Of a stretch of 39,597 bases of DNA, positions 25,671 through 34,942 are shown piece after piece (within the stretch, counting starts at the first letter, position 1; each line of letters opens with the position of its first letter). The DNA is taken from the NCBI GenBank assembly GCA_030638415.1, contig DAOWEO010000110.1:1-39597 (forward strand). The letters run 5' to 3'. Position numbers and translations under genes: made by a program. Source of the stretch: Bdellovibrionales bacterium. GTDB lineage: Bacteria; Bdellovibrionota; Bacteriovoracia; Bacteriovoracales; Bacteriovoracaceae. Below the pieces are notes generated by a model. The model made no database searches. It saw nothing but the letters and a program-made list of their open reading frames with translations, and was not told where the DNA came from.

Positions 25671-26383
25671 TGTCAGATAGTGGCCGTAAAAATAATAGTA
25701 GTGATAAGAGTTATGTAAAAGAATTTACCTATACTCATAAAAACCCTTACCACGACAGGCTTGAAGAATTTGCTGAATTTGTTTTACGTGATGAAGAAGC
25801 TGAAAAGTTTCAAGGTCTCTGGATAAAAGATGTCTTCAAACGTCCCACTCCCATACATGTAGAAATAGGATCTGGCTTTGGCCACTTTATGCTTGCCTAC
25901 TGTGAGGACCATCCAGAAATAAGCTTTGTAGGTATGGACTACCGCTTTAAAAGAAGTTATCAACTAGCTTCAAAACTAGAGCGCCACCCACATAAAAACT
26001 TTCGCTACTTGCGTGCCAAAGGCGAAAGAATAGAGTTTATGTTTGGAGAAAAAGAGGTCGATGCCATTCACTACTTTTTTCCAGATCCATGGCCAAAGAC
26101 AAGGCACCATAAAAAAAGACTATTCCAAGAACCTTTTTTAAAAGCTGCCCATAAAATTCTAAAACCTGGTGGTAAGATTTTCATTAAGACTGACCACGAT
26201 GGTTATGCAGATTGGATGCGCAGTAGAATTGAGAAAACGACATTATTTAAATGTTCACTAAATACTATAGATTTACACCTTGAGGCTCCTGAACACTTCC
26301 TTGCACAGTATAAAACAAAATTTGAAAAGATCTTTATCAAGCAGAGCGTTAAAATTAAAGCTTTTGTTTTAGAAAAAATTTGA
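25670..26383 (+). CDS. trmB: tRNA (guanine46-N7)-methyltransferase
   Basis: 237 residues. The SAM motif is V-E-I-G-S-G-F-G-H-F, and the family-specific F-F-P-D-P-W-P-K-x-R-H-H-K-K-R motif (about residues 140-155) identifies TrmB. It methylates G46 in the tRNA variable loop. About 50 residues precede the core. The start overlaps the DegT stop by one base (TAATG), so it is translationally coupled. Confidence 0.95.
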   Translation: MSDSGRKNNSSDKSYVKEFTYTHKNPYHDRLEEFAEFVLRDEEAEKFQGLWIKDVFKRPTPIHVEIGSGFGHFMLAYCEDHPEISFVGMDYRFKRSYQLASKLERHPHKNFRYLRAKGERIEFMFGEKEVDAIHYFFPDPWPKTRHHKKRLFQEPFLKAAHKILKPGGKIFIKTDHDGYADWMRSRIEKTTLFKCSLNTIDLHLEAPEHFLAQYKTKFEKIFIKQSVKIKAFVLEKI

Positions 26384-26398
26384 GTATCACTTCCTATA

Positions 26399-28273
26399 AT
26401 GAGCCTTGATGACCTAAAAATTCGTATTAAAGAAACTCCTATTTCTGAAGTAATTAGTCGCTACATCTCTGTGCAAAAAAAATCTAGTAACTTCATCTCA
26501 CTCTGCCCTTTCCATAACGACTCAAAACCGTCTATGCATATCAACAACAGCATGGGGATTTATAAGTGCTTTGCCTGTGAAGCTTCAGGGGATTCCATCA
26601 CCTTTGTTCGTGAGTACAAGCATCTAGAATATATTGAGGCACTCAAGGAGCTATCCCAACAACTAGGGCTAAACTTTGATGATTATAATGATGCAGCAAA
26701 AAAAATATCACCTAAAGAGATCATGATGAAAAAATTGTTAGTTACCTCTAACCAAATTTTTGTCAAATTAGCAGAGACTCAACCTGAGCATTTTCAACAT
26801 TTTTTAAAAGAGAGAAATTTAACTGCAGAGATCGCCAGTAAATTCTCCATAGGCTTAACAACCAAAGCAAATATTTTAACCAACTACCTTGAATCAATTA
26901 GTGATAAAAAAAAGCGAGAAGATGCTCTGCGCTGCGCTGTAGAGTTGGTACTAATAAAACCGAGCACCCATGATAATCAGTCTCATTATGATACCTTCCG
27001 AGAGCGTATTATATTTCCTATTTGGGACCAGTTTGGCCATGTGGTCGGATTTGGTGGTAGAGATTATGGTGGTAGAACTCCAGCTAAGTATCTAAATTCA
27101 AGTGATTCAATGCTCTTTAAAAAGTCCAACCATCTATATGGCCTCAACTTTGCAAAATCTTCTATAAGGGAGCACAATCGGGTGCTTATTGTTGAGGGTT
27201 ACATGGATGTTGTCTCACTACATCGATATGGGTTTACTAATTCCGTCGCAGTTATGGGTGTCGCCCTGGGTGAAAAACGAGCCCTAACGCTAAAAAATAT
27301 TACGCCTAATATATATTTAGGCCTTGATTCCGATACTCCGGGATTTAAGGCAATGCAGAGAATTAATCAGGAGCTTCTATCGATCGGAATACTCCCTCGT
27401 CACGTCAGCTATACCCCAGCGAAAGATCCTGATGATTTTTTAAAGCTTGAAGGAAAACTCAAGATGCAAGAGCGTCTTGAGGAAGCACCACTATTTTTAG
27501 ATGTCGAGGTCGACCACATTATAAAAACCAATGATATAAGTGGTATTGACCAAAAATTGATCACTCTCCATAATATTTTTAAACTTCTAATTCCACTTGG
27601 CACTAGCCTAATGGCCACTGAACTTGCTATAAAATACGCTAAACAGTTAGGAATTAACTCTACTGCTGAGCAGATTGGTATTGAATTTAGTGATTATATT
27701 CAGCAGCAAAAAGATAGAGCCTATATCCCGCCACGCAAAAAAGAAGCACCAGCCCCTCTACAACCTCACGAGCCAGAGTTGCCTCAACCAAAAAAAGCAG
27801 TAAATAAGAAGATGACAGTGGTGGAAAAAATGCTTGTAGAGGAACTTGTTAGCCACCCAGAAGCCATAAAGACTGATAAAATTACTAAAATACTTGATTT
27901 ATCGTCTAATAATGATGTAAAACAGTTTGTTTGGGAGTTAAAAGAATTTTTATTGGAAATTGATGATAGCCAGTACCACAATTTAGTAATGGGTTTTGCT
28001 AGTGGCGATAGGTATCCTTTAGAAATTCAACAAGCAGTCTCAACAGGACTGTTTAGTTATCTTCCACTGAAGTTAAATGATAAGGTGATTGATAGAATTT
28101 TTGCAGATTTAGAATTTAGGTTAAAGGAAGAACAAGTACTTCATAAAAAACAAGATCTACTGTCTAGAAAGAAAACTTCTCGGACAACAGATGAAAAAGA
28201 GACAATTATGAAGCAACTGCACCAACTAGATAAAGATTTGCACCAATTAAAAAAAGAACACCAGAAACGGTAA
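26399..28273 (+). CDS. dnaG: DNA primase
   Basis: 624 residues. The CHC2 zinc finger has Cys36-x2-His39 and Cys57-x2-Cys60. The catalytic core holds E-R-I-I-F-P-I-W-D, F-G-G-R, and the Toprim motif V-E-G-Y-M-D-V with its metal Glu near residue 265, followed by the D-x-D pair L-D-S-D-T. A proline-rich linker (about residues 435-465) leads into a helical C-terminal domain that would bind the replicative helicase. It synthesises RNA primers for replication. It starts 15 bases after trmB with no clear Shine-Dalgarno sequence and directly precedes rpoD, the classical order. Confidence 0.95.
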   Translation: MSLDDLKIRIKETPISEVISRYISVQKKSSNFISLCPFHNDSKPSMHINNSMGIYKCFACEASGDSITFVREYKHLEYIEALKELSQQLGLNFDDYNDAAKKISPKEIMMKKLLVTSNQIFVKLAETQPEHFQHFLKERNLTAEIASKFSIGLTTKANILTNYLESISDKKKREDALRCAVELVLIKPSTHDNQSHYDTFRERIIFPIWDQFGHVVGFGGRDYGGRTPAKYLNSSDSMLFKKSNHLYGLNFAKSSIREHNRVLIVEGYMDVVSLHRYGFTNSVAVMGVALGEKRALTLKNITPNIYLGLDSDTPGFKAMQRINQELLSIGILPRHVSYTPAKDPDDFLKLEGKLKMQERLEEAPLFLDVEVDHIIKTNDISGIDQKLITLHNIFKLLIPLGTSLMATELAIKYAKQLGINSTAEQIGIEFSDYIQQQKDRAYIPPRKKEAPAPLQPHEPELPQPKKAVNKKMTVVEKMLVEELVSHPEAIKTDKITKILDLSSNNDVKQFVWELKEFLLEIDDSQYHNLVMGFASGDRYPLEIQQAVSTGLFSYLPLKLNDKVIDRIFADLEFRLKEEQVLHKKQDLLSRKKTSRTTDEKETIMKQLHQLDKDLHQLKKEHQKR

Positions 28274-28290
28274 ATTTGTAGGAGATTTTA

Positions 28291-30042
28291 ATGTCTATAC
28301 TCGCTCCCTTTTTAAATTCAAAAACATTTTCCAAATTATTAATTAAAGGAAAAAATCAAGAGTTTCTAACTCCCGAAGAAGTTAATGATGCAATACCTGC
28401 AAGTATTATAGATCCATGCCTACTTGATCAAATTTTAGAAAAAATAGCGAAAGCACGTATTAAAATTATGTTGCCAGAAGTATTTGAAGTAGACGAAGGA
28501 ATTAGACTTGATGGAACCATCGTTGAAGAGACTCTATCTAAAGAAGAGAAAGCAGAGCTTAAATCAGCATCAACAGATCCTGTAAAGTTATACCTTAAAC
28601 GTATGGGTTCAGTTGCACTTTTAACTCGTGAGGGTGAGGTTGTAATTGCTAAAGAGATTGAAGAAGGTGAAAAAGAGATCATACTTTCAACACTATCTTC
28701 AACACACGCTCTTCGCGAGATTATCGGACTGTATGACCGCATTCAAGCAGCTGAAAATAGAGATGAATTTGTTAAAGATTTAGTACGTGGCCTTGATGAT
28801 GAGTCATCAACCAAACAAATTAATGCAATTTATAAAAAAATTACTGCAGCAACAAAATCAATTCAGCAGTATTTAAGTTCACATGCTCAAGACGATGGAA
28901 CTATCACTAAAAAAAATAAAATGAGTCAAGAAGACAAAGATATGCTCGCAAACATGGGTGAGCTACTTGTTGAAATAACATTTAACCGTAAACAAATTAA
29001 TAGTTTTGTGGAGCCAGTTAAAAAATACTATCTTGATTTCACCGATCTATTTGAGCAACAAGAAAGAATTTTCAAGTTTCTTGAAGTTGGTGATAGTGAT
29101 CAGTATCGAGTTTTATACAATAAAGTAATGGAAGATGATGCTTTCAAAAGGCAACTTGCAAAAGATCTATTTACCTCTGATGTAAAAATTGAGCACCTCA
29201 TGCGTAATCAAGAGGATATCATTAGAAAACTGCGTCGCCTAGCAATTGAAGCGGGAATGGACTTTGAGGATATTGAGCATGTTTACAAAATTATCTTAAA
29301 AGGTGAAGAGAAAGCAGATAAGGCAAAAGCAAACCTCGTTGAGGCTAACCTAAGACTTGTGGTATCGATTGCTAAAAAATATACGAACCGTGGGCTACAA
29401 TTTCTAGATCTTATTCAAGAAGGAAATATTGGTCTAATGAAAGCTGTTGATAAATTTGAGTATCGTCGTGGATACAAATTTTCAACATATGCTACATGGT
29501 GGATTAGGCAAGCAATTACTCGTGCTATTGCCGATCAAGCACGAACAATTAGAATTCCTGTTCACATGATTGAAACTATTAATAAGATGGTTAGAACCCA
29601 AAGAACATTGATTCAAGAACTAGGCAGAGAGCCAACTCCTGAAGAAATTGCAGATAAAATGGATATGCCTGTTGATAAAATTAAAAAGGTACAAAAAATT
29701 TCCAAAGATCCTATATCTTTAGAAACTCCGATTGGAGAAGAAGAGGATAGCTCACTTGGTGACTTCATTAAAGATGAGAAAATTATCTCTCCTCAAGATG
29801 CAGTTATTAACGTAACTCTTTCAGAGCAAACAAGATCAGTTCTCTCTTCACTTACTCCAAGAGAAGAGAAAGTTCTTAGAATGCGTTTTGGAATCGGTGA
29901 AAAATCTGACCATACCCTTGAAGAAGTTGGGCAAGACTTCTTTGTAACTAGAGAGCGTATTCGTCAGATTGAGGCGAAGGCCCTAAGAAAGCTAAGGCAT
30001 CCAAGCCGTGCAAAACTACTTAAATCATACTTAGATAACTAA
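28291..30042 (+). CDS. rpoD: Primary sigma factor (sigma-70, RpoD)
   Basis: 583 residues, within the primary sigma range. A region 1.1-like N-terminus, region 1.2 ([11 protein letters not shown]), a long non-conserved insert, region 2 from about residue 350 ([32 protein letters not shown] written here in outline only by its first part, [10 protein letters not shown], and the -10 reading helix with [11 protein letters not shown]), region 3 and region 4 from about 522 ([14 protein letters not shown], helix-turn-helix R-E-R-I-R-Q-I-E). It directs housekeeping transcription. A good GTAGGAG site lies upstream and a strong terminator follows. Confidence 0.97.
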   Translation: MSILAPFLNSKTFSKLLIKGKNQEFLTPEEVNDAIPASIIDPCLLDQILEKIAKARIKIMLPEVFEVDEGIRLDGTIVEETLSKEEKAELKSASTDPVKLYLKRMGSVALLTREGEVVIAKEIEEGEKEIILSTLSSTHALREIIGLYDRIQAAENRDEFVKDLVRGLDDESSTKQINAIYKKITAATKSIQQYLSSHAQDDGTITKKNKMSQEDKDMLANMGELLVEITFNRKQINSFVEPVKKYYLDFTDLFEQQERIFKFLEVGDSDQYRVLYNKVMEDDAFKRQLAKDLFTSDVKIEHLMRNQEDIIRKLRRLAIEAGMDFEDIEHVYKIILKGEEKADKAKANLVEANLRLVVSIAKKYTNRGLQFLDLIQEGNIGLMKAVDKFEYRRGYKFSTYATWWIRQAITRAIADQARTIRIPVHMIETINKMVRTQRTLIQELGREPTPEEIADKMDMPVDKIKKVQKISKDPISLETPIGEEEDSSLGDFIKDEKIISPQDAVINVTLSEQTRSVLSSLTPREEKVLRMRFGIGEKSDHTLEEVGQDFFVTRERIRQIEAKALRKLRHPSRAKLLKSYLDN

Positions 30043-30070
30043 AAAAAGCTCCGAAAGGAGCTTTTTTTTT
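30043..30070 (+). terminator. Rho-independent terminator of the dnaG-rpoD operon
   Basis: A perfect AGCTCC/GGAGCT stem extended by A-T pairs (30043-30052 with 30057-30066) has a GAAA tetraloop and ends in a run of nine T. It begins directly after the rpoD stop. Confidence 0.95.
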
Positions 30071-30151
30071 ACTGAAAATAGCCCTCATAAATTGAGTATA
30101 AAACAACAGATATAATGTCATTTTTTTACAGTACCCAACATGATTAAAAAC

Positions 30152-30160
30152 TGTTATACT
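30152..30160 (+). promoter_or_regulatory. Extended -10 promoter for the SNF2 gene
   Basis: TGTTATACT (30152-30160) is an extended -10 element (TG, one base, TATACT) with no good -35, as expected for that promoter class. It would place the transcript start near 30166, 43 bases ahead of the proposed ATT start codon. Confidence 0.5.
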
Positions 30161-30208
30161 AACTGATGGATTTGCACTAAATATTAATTATTTAAAAGGA
30201 TACTCTTT

Positions 30209-33200
30209 ATTAAAGTACTAGAAGAGATACGGCAGAAGGTTTTAAAAGAAGCCCGCCCATATTTTGACCCCATTTTTATGCAAAAGGGTCAATCGTTCTA
30301 TCAAGACTCCAAAGTATCAATATCTTTTACTAAAGGTACTCCAGAGACCTATTATATATGCTCAGGATTAATTCGCGCCGACCGTAACTATGAAACTAAA
30401 ATTGTATTTAAAAAACGTTTTGTAGGTACAGATACTCCTCCACTTACCTCTCAGTGTAATTGTATAAACTGGACAAAAGAGAGTCACTGCTGCCATAGCG
30501 TTGCCCTCTTTTTATCTTATCACCATCACTTGGAGCAAGATAAAATAACACCATCTGAACCAGAAAATGAAAATCCTCCACTGCCTATGGCCACAAACTT
30601 TGGAGTTACTGTACATGACTATGGAACTATTATTAATGGTCCACATTTTCTACTAGGCAGCATGCCTAATTCGACCTATTCATCATTACAATATCTGCTA
30701 CATGCCAAAAAGATTGTAAATTTCCCTATTCCCCAAGCTTTTGAAGCAACTCTTATTATTGATATTAGAACCAAAGAAATTGAAAGTGATATTGAATTAA
30801 GTAACCCTAAAATATCATACAAAATACAATATGCTGATGAATCATTTGAGAAAAAAATAAGTATCTTTGAACATCTATATATTTTCAACTGGAGTAAGGG
30901 AGAAGTATATCAGCTAGAAGCAGACCTACGAGAACTCCTACGAAAAATAAGAATTCATGGGCACATGTTTTCCATCAATGATTATATTCAACTTGCTAAC
31001 CACTCCACATCAAAAAAGCTATGTACAATTGTAATAGATGGAAAAGCATTTTCAGAAATTCCAACAGTTCACCCACATGGCCATATTGCACTTACAACTA
31101 ACCATGCTAAAAAAAATCATATCTCGTTTACAATTACTTTTATCGATGAGCAAAATGTTCCTGGACCACTACCAGAGTTTTTACAGGCATTCACTTTTTC
31201 TGAAGGAATGCTTTCAACTTTTTCTCGTAAAAAGGATGCCTATCAATTCCTAAGTAGCTTTAATGAATCAATTGAACATGGAATACAAAGCTATAAAAAA
31301 GATCTCATTCCATCTTCTAAAAAACGACGTTGGAATGAACTCATTGATATGACAACGTCATCTGAATTTACCAAAATATATTTCTCTTATCGTGAGCAAC
31401 TAAACTTTTTTGACAATACACTCATGGTCAAGATTTTTACCTCTCTATACCAAAACTTTGGAGAGATGTTCTTTCGCTTTAGCCAATACAACAAAAGAAC
31501 ACATGAACTCACATTTCAAATTAGTATGTCCAATTTGTTTAGAGGGCTAACTACTTTTTATTCTGCACTAGCCCCATTTGGCATATCCATCTATTATAAT
31601 AAAAATGAGATTAAAAAATGGAACTCTCGTATTCGCTTTGAGAGAAAAAGTACATTTAACTCTTGGTTTGATCTAGAACTTCATATTAGTAACGAAGACC
31701 TAGAAATTATTAAAAATGCAGATTTAGAATCGGGTATGGCACTAACTTCCAGTGGATTAGTCTACCTCAGTACGGAACAAAAAGAGCTGCTCAAGTTTGT
31801 CAAACGCTATACAAAGTATGAGGCAAAACAAATTGAAAAAGCAAAAACTGATAAAACGGTTGAAGGGGAGGAACCTAAAGATGAACTAAATAAGTTTCTT
31901 CTGCCATTTCACCGAGCACGTATTTTTGAACTTTTTGAACTACATAAACTTGGTCTAGATGGTGCCTTAACTGAAGAAGAAGAACAACTATGTTTAAATC
32001 TAGCAAGTTTTAAAGAGATTCCCGAAACTCCTATTTCTGATCATTTAGTTGATGTACTACGCGAATACCAAAAGACCGGCCATCACTGGCTGAGTTTCCT
32101 GTATAAACATCGACTTGGAGCATGTCTTGCTGACGATATGGGACTTGGTAAGACCGTGCAAACTATTTCGTTTTTAGAATCTATTTATGAAAAGATGCAT
32201 AAAGTATTAATTATCTGCCCTGTGACTCTACTACTTAACTGGCAAAAAGAGATTGAAAAGTTTTCCAAAATGGAGTTTGAAATATACCATGGTGGAGAGA
32301 GACACCTCTCTGACGATAAAAAAATTATTCTGACGAGCTATGGTATTATGAAAAAAGAGGTTCATACTACTTTTGAAAAGATGAAATTTGATGTCATTGT
32401 CTTAGATGAAGTTCAGCATCTTAAAAATATTAGATCACAAGGTGCTTATGCAGCAAGGCAACTAAATGCTGACTTCAGAATTTGCCTCACAGGTACACCT
32501 GTTGAAAATGATCTTGCAGAATTTTATAATATCATGGACCTTAGTATTCCCGGTATCTGGGGTGATTTACAATTTATTAAAACCACATCAGACAAAAAAT
32601 CGAGATTATTGGCAAGAAAAACGGCAAAACCTTTTATTTTACGTAGAACAAAAGATCAAGTTCTATCTGATCTACCACCAAAAATTGAAAACACTGTTTA
32701 CCTAGAGTTTAAAGAGAAAGAAGATGAGCTCTATAAAAATAAACTCAAAGAAATTCAAAGCCGTATTTTACTTTCGACTTCAAAACGAAAGTATGGAGAA
32801 ATACTTAAAGGACTGCTTGAGCTTAGACAGTCTTGTTTGTGGCGAACTGACGACCCTCAAGTAGTATCCACGAAGGTTGAATTTCTTTTAGAAACGGTTG
32901 AACAGCTATTAGAAGAAAATCATCAGGCTATAATTTTCTCCCAGTTTACGACCTATCTAGATATTATTCAAAAAGAGTTTGATAAACGACTATGGAGATA
33001 CTCTCGTATAGATGGTAGCCAGACAATTAAGCATCGCCAAAAAGAAGTTGATCGCTTTCAAAATGGTGATAATAGACTCTTTTTAATTAGTTTAAAGGCT
33101 GGTGGCGTTGGATTAAACCTAACTGCTGCTAGTTATGTTTTTGTGATGGATCCTTGGTGGAACCCTGCAGTGGAAACGCAGGCTATTGATCGAGCTCACC

Positions 33201-33382
33201 GAATAGGACAATTAAATACCCTAAATGTATATCGACCTATTATTAAAAACTCTGTTGAAGAAAAAATATTAGTTTTACAAGACATGAAAAAGAAACTTTT
33301 CTATGACCTGTTACCTGAAAATGATGATAACTATTTCACAGGTAAGCTGTCTATGAAAGACTTTCAGGATCTTTTGACTTAA
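30209..33382 (+). CDS. SWIM-domain SNF2 family helicase, apparent ATT start
   Basis: 1057 residues if started at ATT 30209, or 1034 from the first ATG at 30278. The extra 23 codons (IKVLEEIRQKVLKEARPYF and so on) look like normal coding sequence, and an AAAAGGA ribosome site ends eight bases before the ATT. The ATG at 30278 has none, and no ATG, GTG or TTG lies between. Domains: a SWIM zinc finger near residues 82-96 (C-N-C followed by C-C-H), a long middle region, then the SNF2 ATPase with Walker A G-L-G-K-T (near 647), DEVQH as motif II, L-T-G-T-P motif III and the C-terminal Q-A-I-D-R-A-H-R-I-G-Q motif VI. It is likely a DNA- or RNA polymerase-remodelling ATPase; the target is unknown. Confidence 0.88.
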   Translation: MKVLEEIRQKVLKEARPYFDPIFMQKGQSFYQDSKVSISFTKGTPETYYICSGLIRADRNYETKIVFKKRFVGTDTPPLTSQCNCINWTKESHCCHSVALFLSYHHHLEQDKITPSEPENENPPLPMATNFGVTVHDYGTIINGPHFLLGSMPNSTYSSLQYLLHAKKIVNFPIPQAFEATLIIDIRTKEIESDIELSNPKISYKIQYADESFEKKISIFEHLYIFNWSKGEVYQLEADLRELLRKIRIHGHMFSINDYIQLANHSTSKKLCTIVIDGKAFSEIPTVHPHGHIALTTNHAKKNHISFTITFIDEQNVPGPLPEFLQAFTFSEGMLSTFSRKKDAYQFLSSFNESIEHGIQSYKKDLIPSSKKRRWNELIDMTTSSEFTKIYFSYREQLNFFDNTLMVKIFTSLYQNFGEMFFRFSQYNKRTHELTFQISMSNLFRGLTTFYSALAPFGISIYYNKNEIKKWNSRIRFERKSTFNSWFDLELHISNEDLEIIKNADLESGMALTSSGLVYLSTEQKELLKFVKRYTKYEAKQIEKAKTDKTVEGEEPKDELNKFLLPFHRARIFELFELHKLGLDGALTEEEEQLCLNLASFKEIPETPISDHLVDVLREYQKTGHHWLSFLYKHRLGACLADDMGLGKTVQTISFLESIYEKMHKVLIICPVTLLLNWQKEIEKFSKMEFEIYHGGERHLSDDKKIILTSYGIMKKEVHTTFEKMKFDVIVLDEVQHLKNIRSQGAYAARQLNADFRICLTGTPVENDLAEFYNIMDLSIPGIWGDLQFIKTTSDKKSRLLARKTAKPFILRRTKDQVLSDLPPKIENTVYLEFKEKEDELYKNKLKEIQSRILLSTSKRKYGEILKGLLELRQSCLWRTDDPQVVSTKVEFLLETVEQLLEENHQAIIFSQFTTYLDIIQKEFDKRLWRYSRIDGSQTIKHRQKEVDRFQNGDNRLFLISLKAGGVGLNLTAASYVFVMDPWWNPAVETQAIDRAHRIGQLNTLNVYRPIIKNSVEEKILVLQDMKKKLFYDLLPENDDNYFTGKLSMKDFQDLLT

Positions 33383-34070
33383 TTATCTTCCACTTAAAAA
33401 GTTCATAAAATGAAAGTAAAACTGCAGTCAATAACCTCATAAGATTTAATGAGTCCTGCCCACTCTGCCTTCTACGGTGCGAGACTGAAATAATCTTAAT
33501 CTTTTCACTATCTACAAATAGGGATAAAAAGACGTTTGGTGCAAATGGCTTCCACTCTCCTAATGCAGCTAAATAATCTTTTAAACACTGATAAGTCATT
33601 AAACGAAATGGAACGTTTAAATCTTTCAACCTACTTTTAAACAGCATTGATGTTAAGTTAGCTAAAGTTTTACTAACTACTTTACGAATCATTGGATCAT
33701 CACGATGCTCTCTAAAACCTAAAATAAGCTCCCCTGTCGTCTTCAGCTTCCACAACTTAAAAAATTCAGTTGAAATAATCTGATTATCACTATCAGTCTG
33801 AAAAATATAATCTGTTTTATACTCAAGAGCTTTATAAAATCCTGTAATGATAGCTTGGCCATGGCCAGCATTTTTCTTATCTACAATAATCAACTCTGGA
33901 TTACTCTGTTTGAGTGTACGTAAAATCTCAAGACTTTTATCTGTAGAGCCATCATTTACGCAAACAAGATATCCCGCATCTAATTGTGATAACACCACTA
34001 ACCAATCAGTTACAACTTTAACAAGGCCTCTCTCTTCATTATAAACAGGCATAACAATAGCAATACTCAT
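33351..34070 (-). CDS. Family 2 glycosyltransferase
   Basis: 239 residues. The GT-A opening I-V-M-P-V-Y-N-E-E, the V-N-D-G-S-T-D motif and the D-x-D-like Q-T-D-S-D-N-Q are present, as is NAGHGQAIITGF. The pattern resembles polyprenyl-phosphate sugar transferases (DPM1/ArnC type) but without C-terminal membrane helices, apart from one hydrophobic stretch near residue 215. It transfers a sugar from a nucleotide donor in envelope glycan synthesis; donor and acceptor are unknown. One base separates it from the phosphatase gene upstream. Its 3' end overlaps the convergent SNF2 gene by 32 bases. Confidence 0.88.
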   Translation of the reverse strand: MSIAIVMPVYNEERGLVKVVTDWLVVLSQLDAGYLVCVNDGSTDKSLEILRTLKQSNPELIIVDKKNAGHGQAIITGFYKALEYKTDYIFQTDSDNQIISTEFFKLWKLKTTGELILGFREHRDDPMIRKVVSKTLANLTSMLFKSRLKDLNVPFRLMTYQCLKDYLAALGEWKPFAPNVFLSLFVDSEKIKIISVSHRRRQSGQDSLNLMRLLTAVLLSFYELFKWKIIKSKDPESLS

Positions 34071-34071
34071 A

Positions 34072-34623
34072 TTAAAAAAACCTCTGTAGTAGTGGGAGTA
34101 ACTTCTTATGTGTTGTAAGCGTTACATTACTTGGAATATTATCTAACGAATAATGCCCTTGCAGCAGTACCGTTTTTAACTCTTTAATTTCTAAAATATC
34201 ACTTTTTTTATCACCTATCATTAAAGACTTACTAAAATTAATTTGTAACTCTTCTTGTGCCAATAGGGCCATACCAGCATGTGGCTTGCGACACTGGCAA
34301 TCAACTTTTAACTCACCTACTCCAGCTGTTGCATGATGTGGACAGATAAACCACTGCTTAATAGATATATCTCTTTTTTCTAACAACTTAGTAATATGCT
34401 GATGAACCAGATCACACTCAGCTAACGAGTAGTATCCCCTGGCAACTCCAGATTGGTTCGTTAGAACAACAATAGGAATATTTTGGGCAGTTATCCACTG
34501 CAAAGTAGGAATAATTTCTTCAATAATATCAACATCAGATATTTTTCCAACATAACCATGGTCTTTAATAATGACACCATCACGATCGAGAAAAAGAGCT
34601 GCTCTATAACTATCTTTAGACAT
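34072..34623 (-). CDS. gmhB: HAD phosphatase, D-glycero-D-manno-heptose-1,7-bisphosphate 7-phosphatase type
   Basis: 183 residues from ATG 34623; an in-frame ATG at 34638 would add five. The HAD nucleophile motif is D-R-D-G-V, motif II T-N-Q-S-G-V-A-R-G, and the zinc loop is C-P-H-H with a later C-Q-C-R-K-P, characteristic of GmhB (and of HisB-type phosphatases). I-G-D-K-K-S-D is motif III. It removes the 7-phosphate in ADP-heptose synthesis for LPS inner core. Neither start has a Shine-Dalgarno sequence. An extended -10 (TGTTATACT) lies five bases ahead of 34623, which suggests a leaderless message. It is followed by the GT2 gene. Confidence 0.85.
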   Translation of the reverse strand: MSKDSYRAALFLDRDGVIIKDHGYVGKISDVDIIEEIIPTLQWITAQNIPIVVLTNQSGVARGYYSLAECDLVHQHITKLLEKRDISIKQWFICPHHATAGVGELKVDCQCRKPHAGMALLAQEELQINFSKSLMIGDKKSDILEIKELKTVLLQGHYSLDNIPSNVTLTTHKKLLPLLQRFF

Positions 34624-34628
34624 AAAAA

Positions 34629-34637
34629 AGTATAACA
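34629..34637 (-). promoter_or_regulatory. Extended -10 directly before the gmhB start
   Basis: On the minus strand TGTTATACT ends five bases before ATG 34623, so transcription would begin at or next to the start codon. No convincing -35 is visible. Confidence 0.4.
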
Positions 34638-34652
34638 TAAGAGCGATAAAAG

Positions 34653-34862
34653 TTAAGCAGCCTTTTTCTCTTCAACAGAGTCAACCATATCACTCTCTTG
34701 CTCAATTTTTATTCCTTTCTTCTTTGGCAGCCATAGCTGAGCAATTGAAAGTAATAACATAGCTGCCGCCGTCAGAGTAAATCCCAAAACCACCGTTAAG
34801 TGTGGTAACTGCTCCGCACGGGAATAAAGAATTTGAATTAATTGAGCGCTCTCTTGATCCAT
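34653..34862 (-). CDS. Small single-span membrane protein
   Basis: 69 residues. A short acidic-polar N-terminus, one hydrophobic helix at about residues 22-45 (LTVVLGFTLTAAAMLLLSIA), then a basic stretch (PKKKGIK) and a charged tail. By the positive-inside rule the C-terminus should be cytoplasmic. No recognisable family and no clear ribosome site. It lies 29 bases upstream of the gmhB start in the same direction. Confidence 0.55.
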   Translation of the reverse strand: MDQESAQLIQILYSRAEQLPHLTVVLGFTLTAAAMLLLSIAQLWLPKKKGIKIEQESDMVDSVEEKKAA

Positions 34863-34942
34863 GGTATTTTTTCGTCTAAAAACGACTTAAAGATTAATAT
34901 AATGATTAGATGATACGCTACTAAAAGTAGCTCTTTTGACTA

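Noticed and set aside
30164-30178. A tiny frame MDLH after the extended -10 as a leader peptide
   Set aside because: Four codons without a ribosome site and no sign of attenuation structure; chance is more likely.
30209-33382. SNF2 helicase as part of a defence system such as DISARM or a Dnd-type cluster
   Set aside because: No methylase, nuclease or other defence gene is nearby. The neighbours are rpoD and LPS-type genes, and single SWIM/SNF2 genes are common in bacteria.
34912-34937. Hairpin GCTACT-AAA-AGTAGC near 34917-34931 as terminator of the stanniocalcin-like gene
   Set aside because: On the minus strand, where it would be needed, no T-run follows; the T-rich side faces the other direction, where no gene ends.
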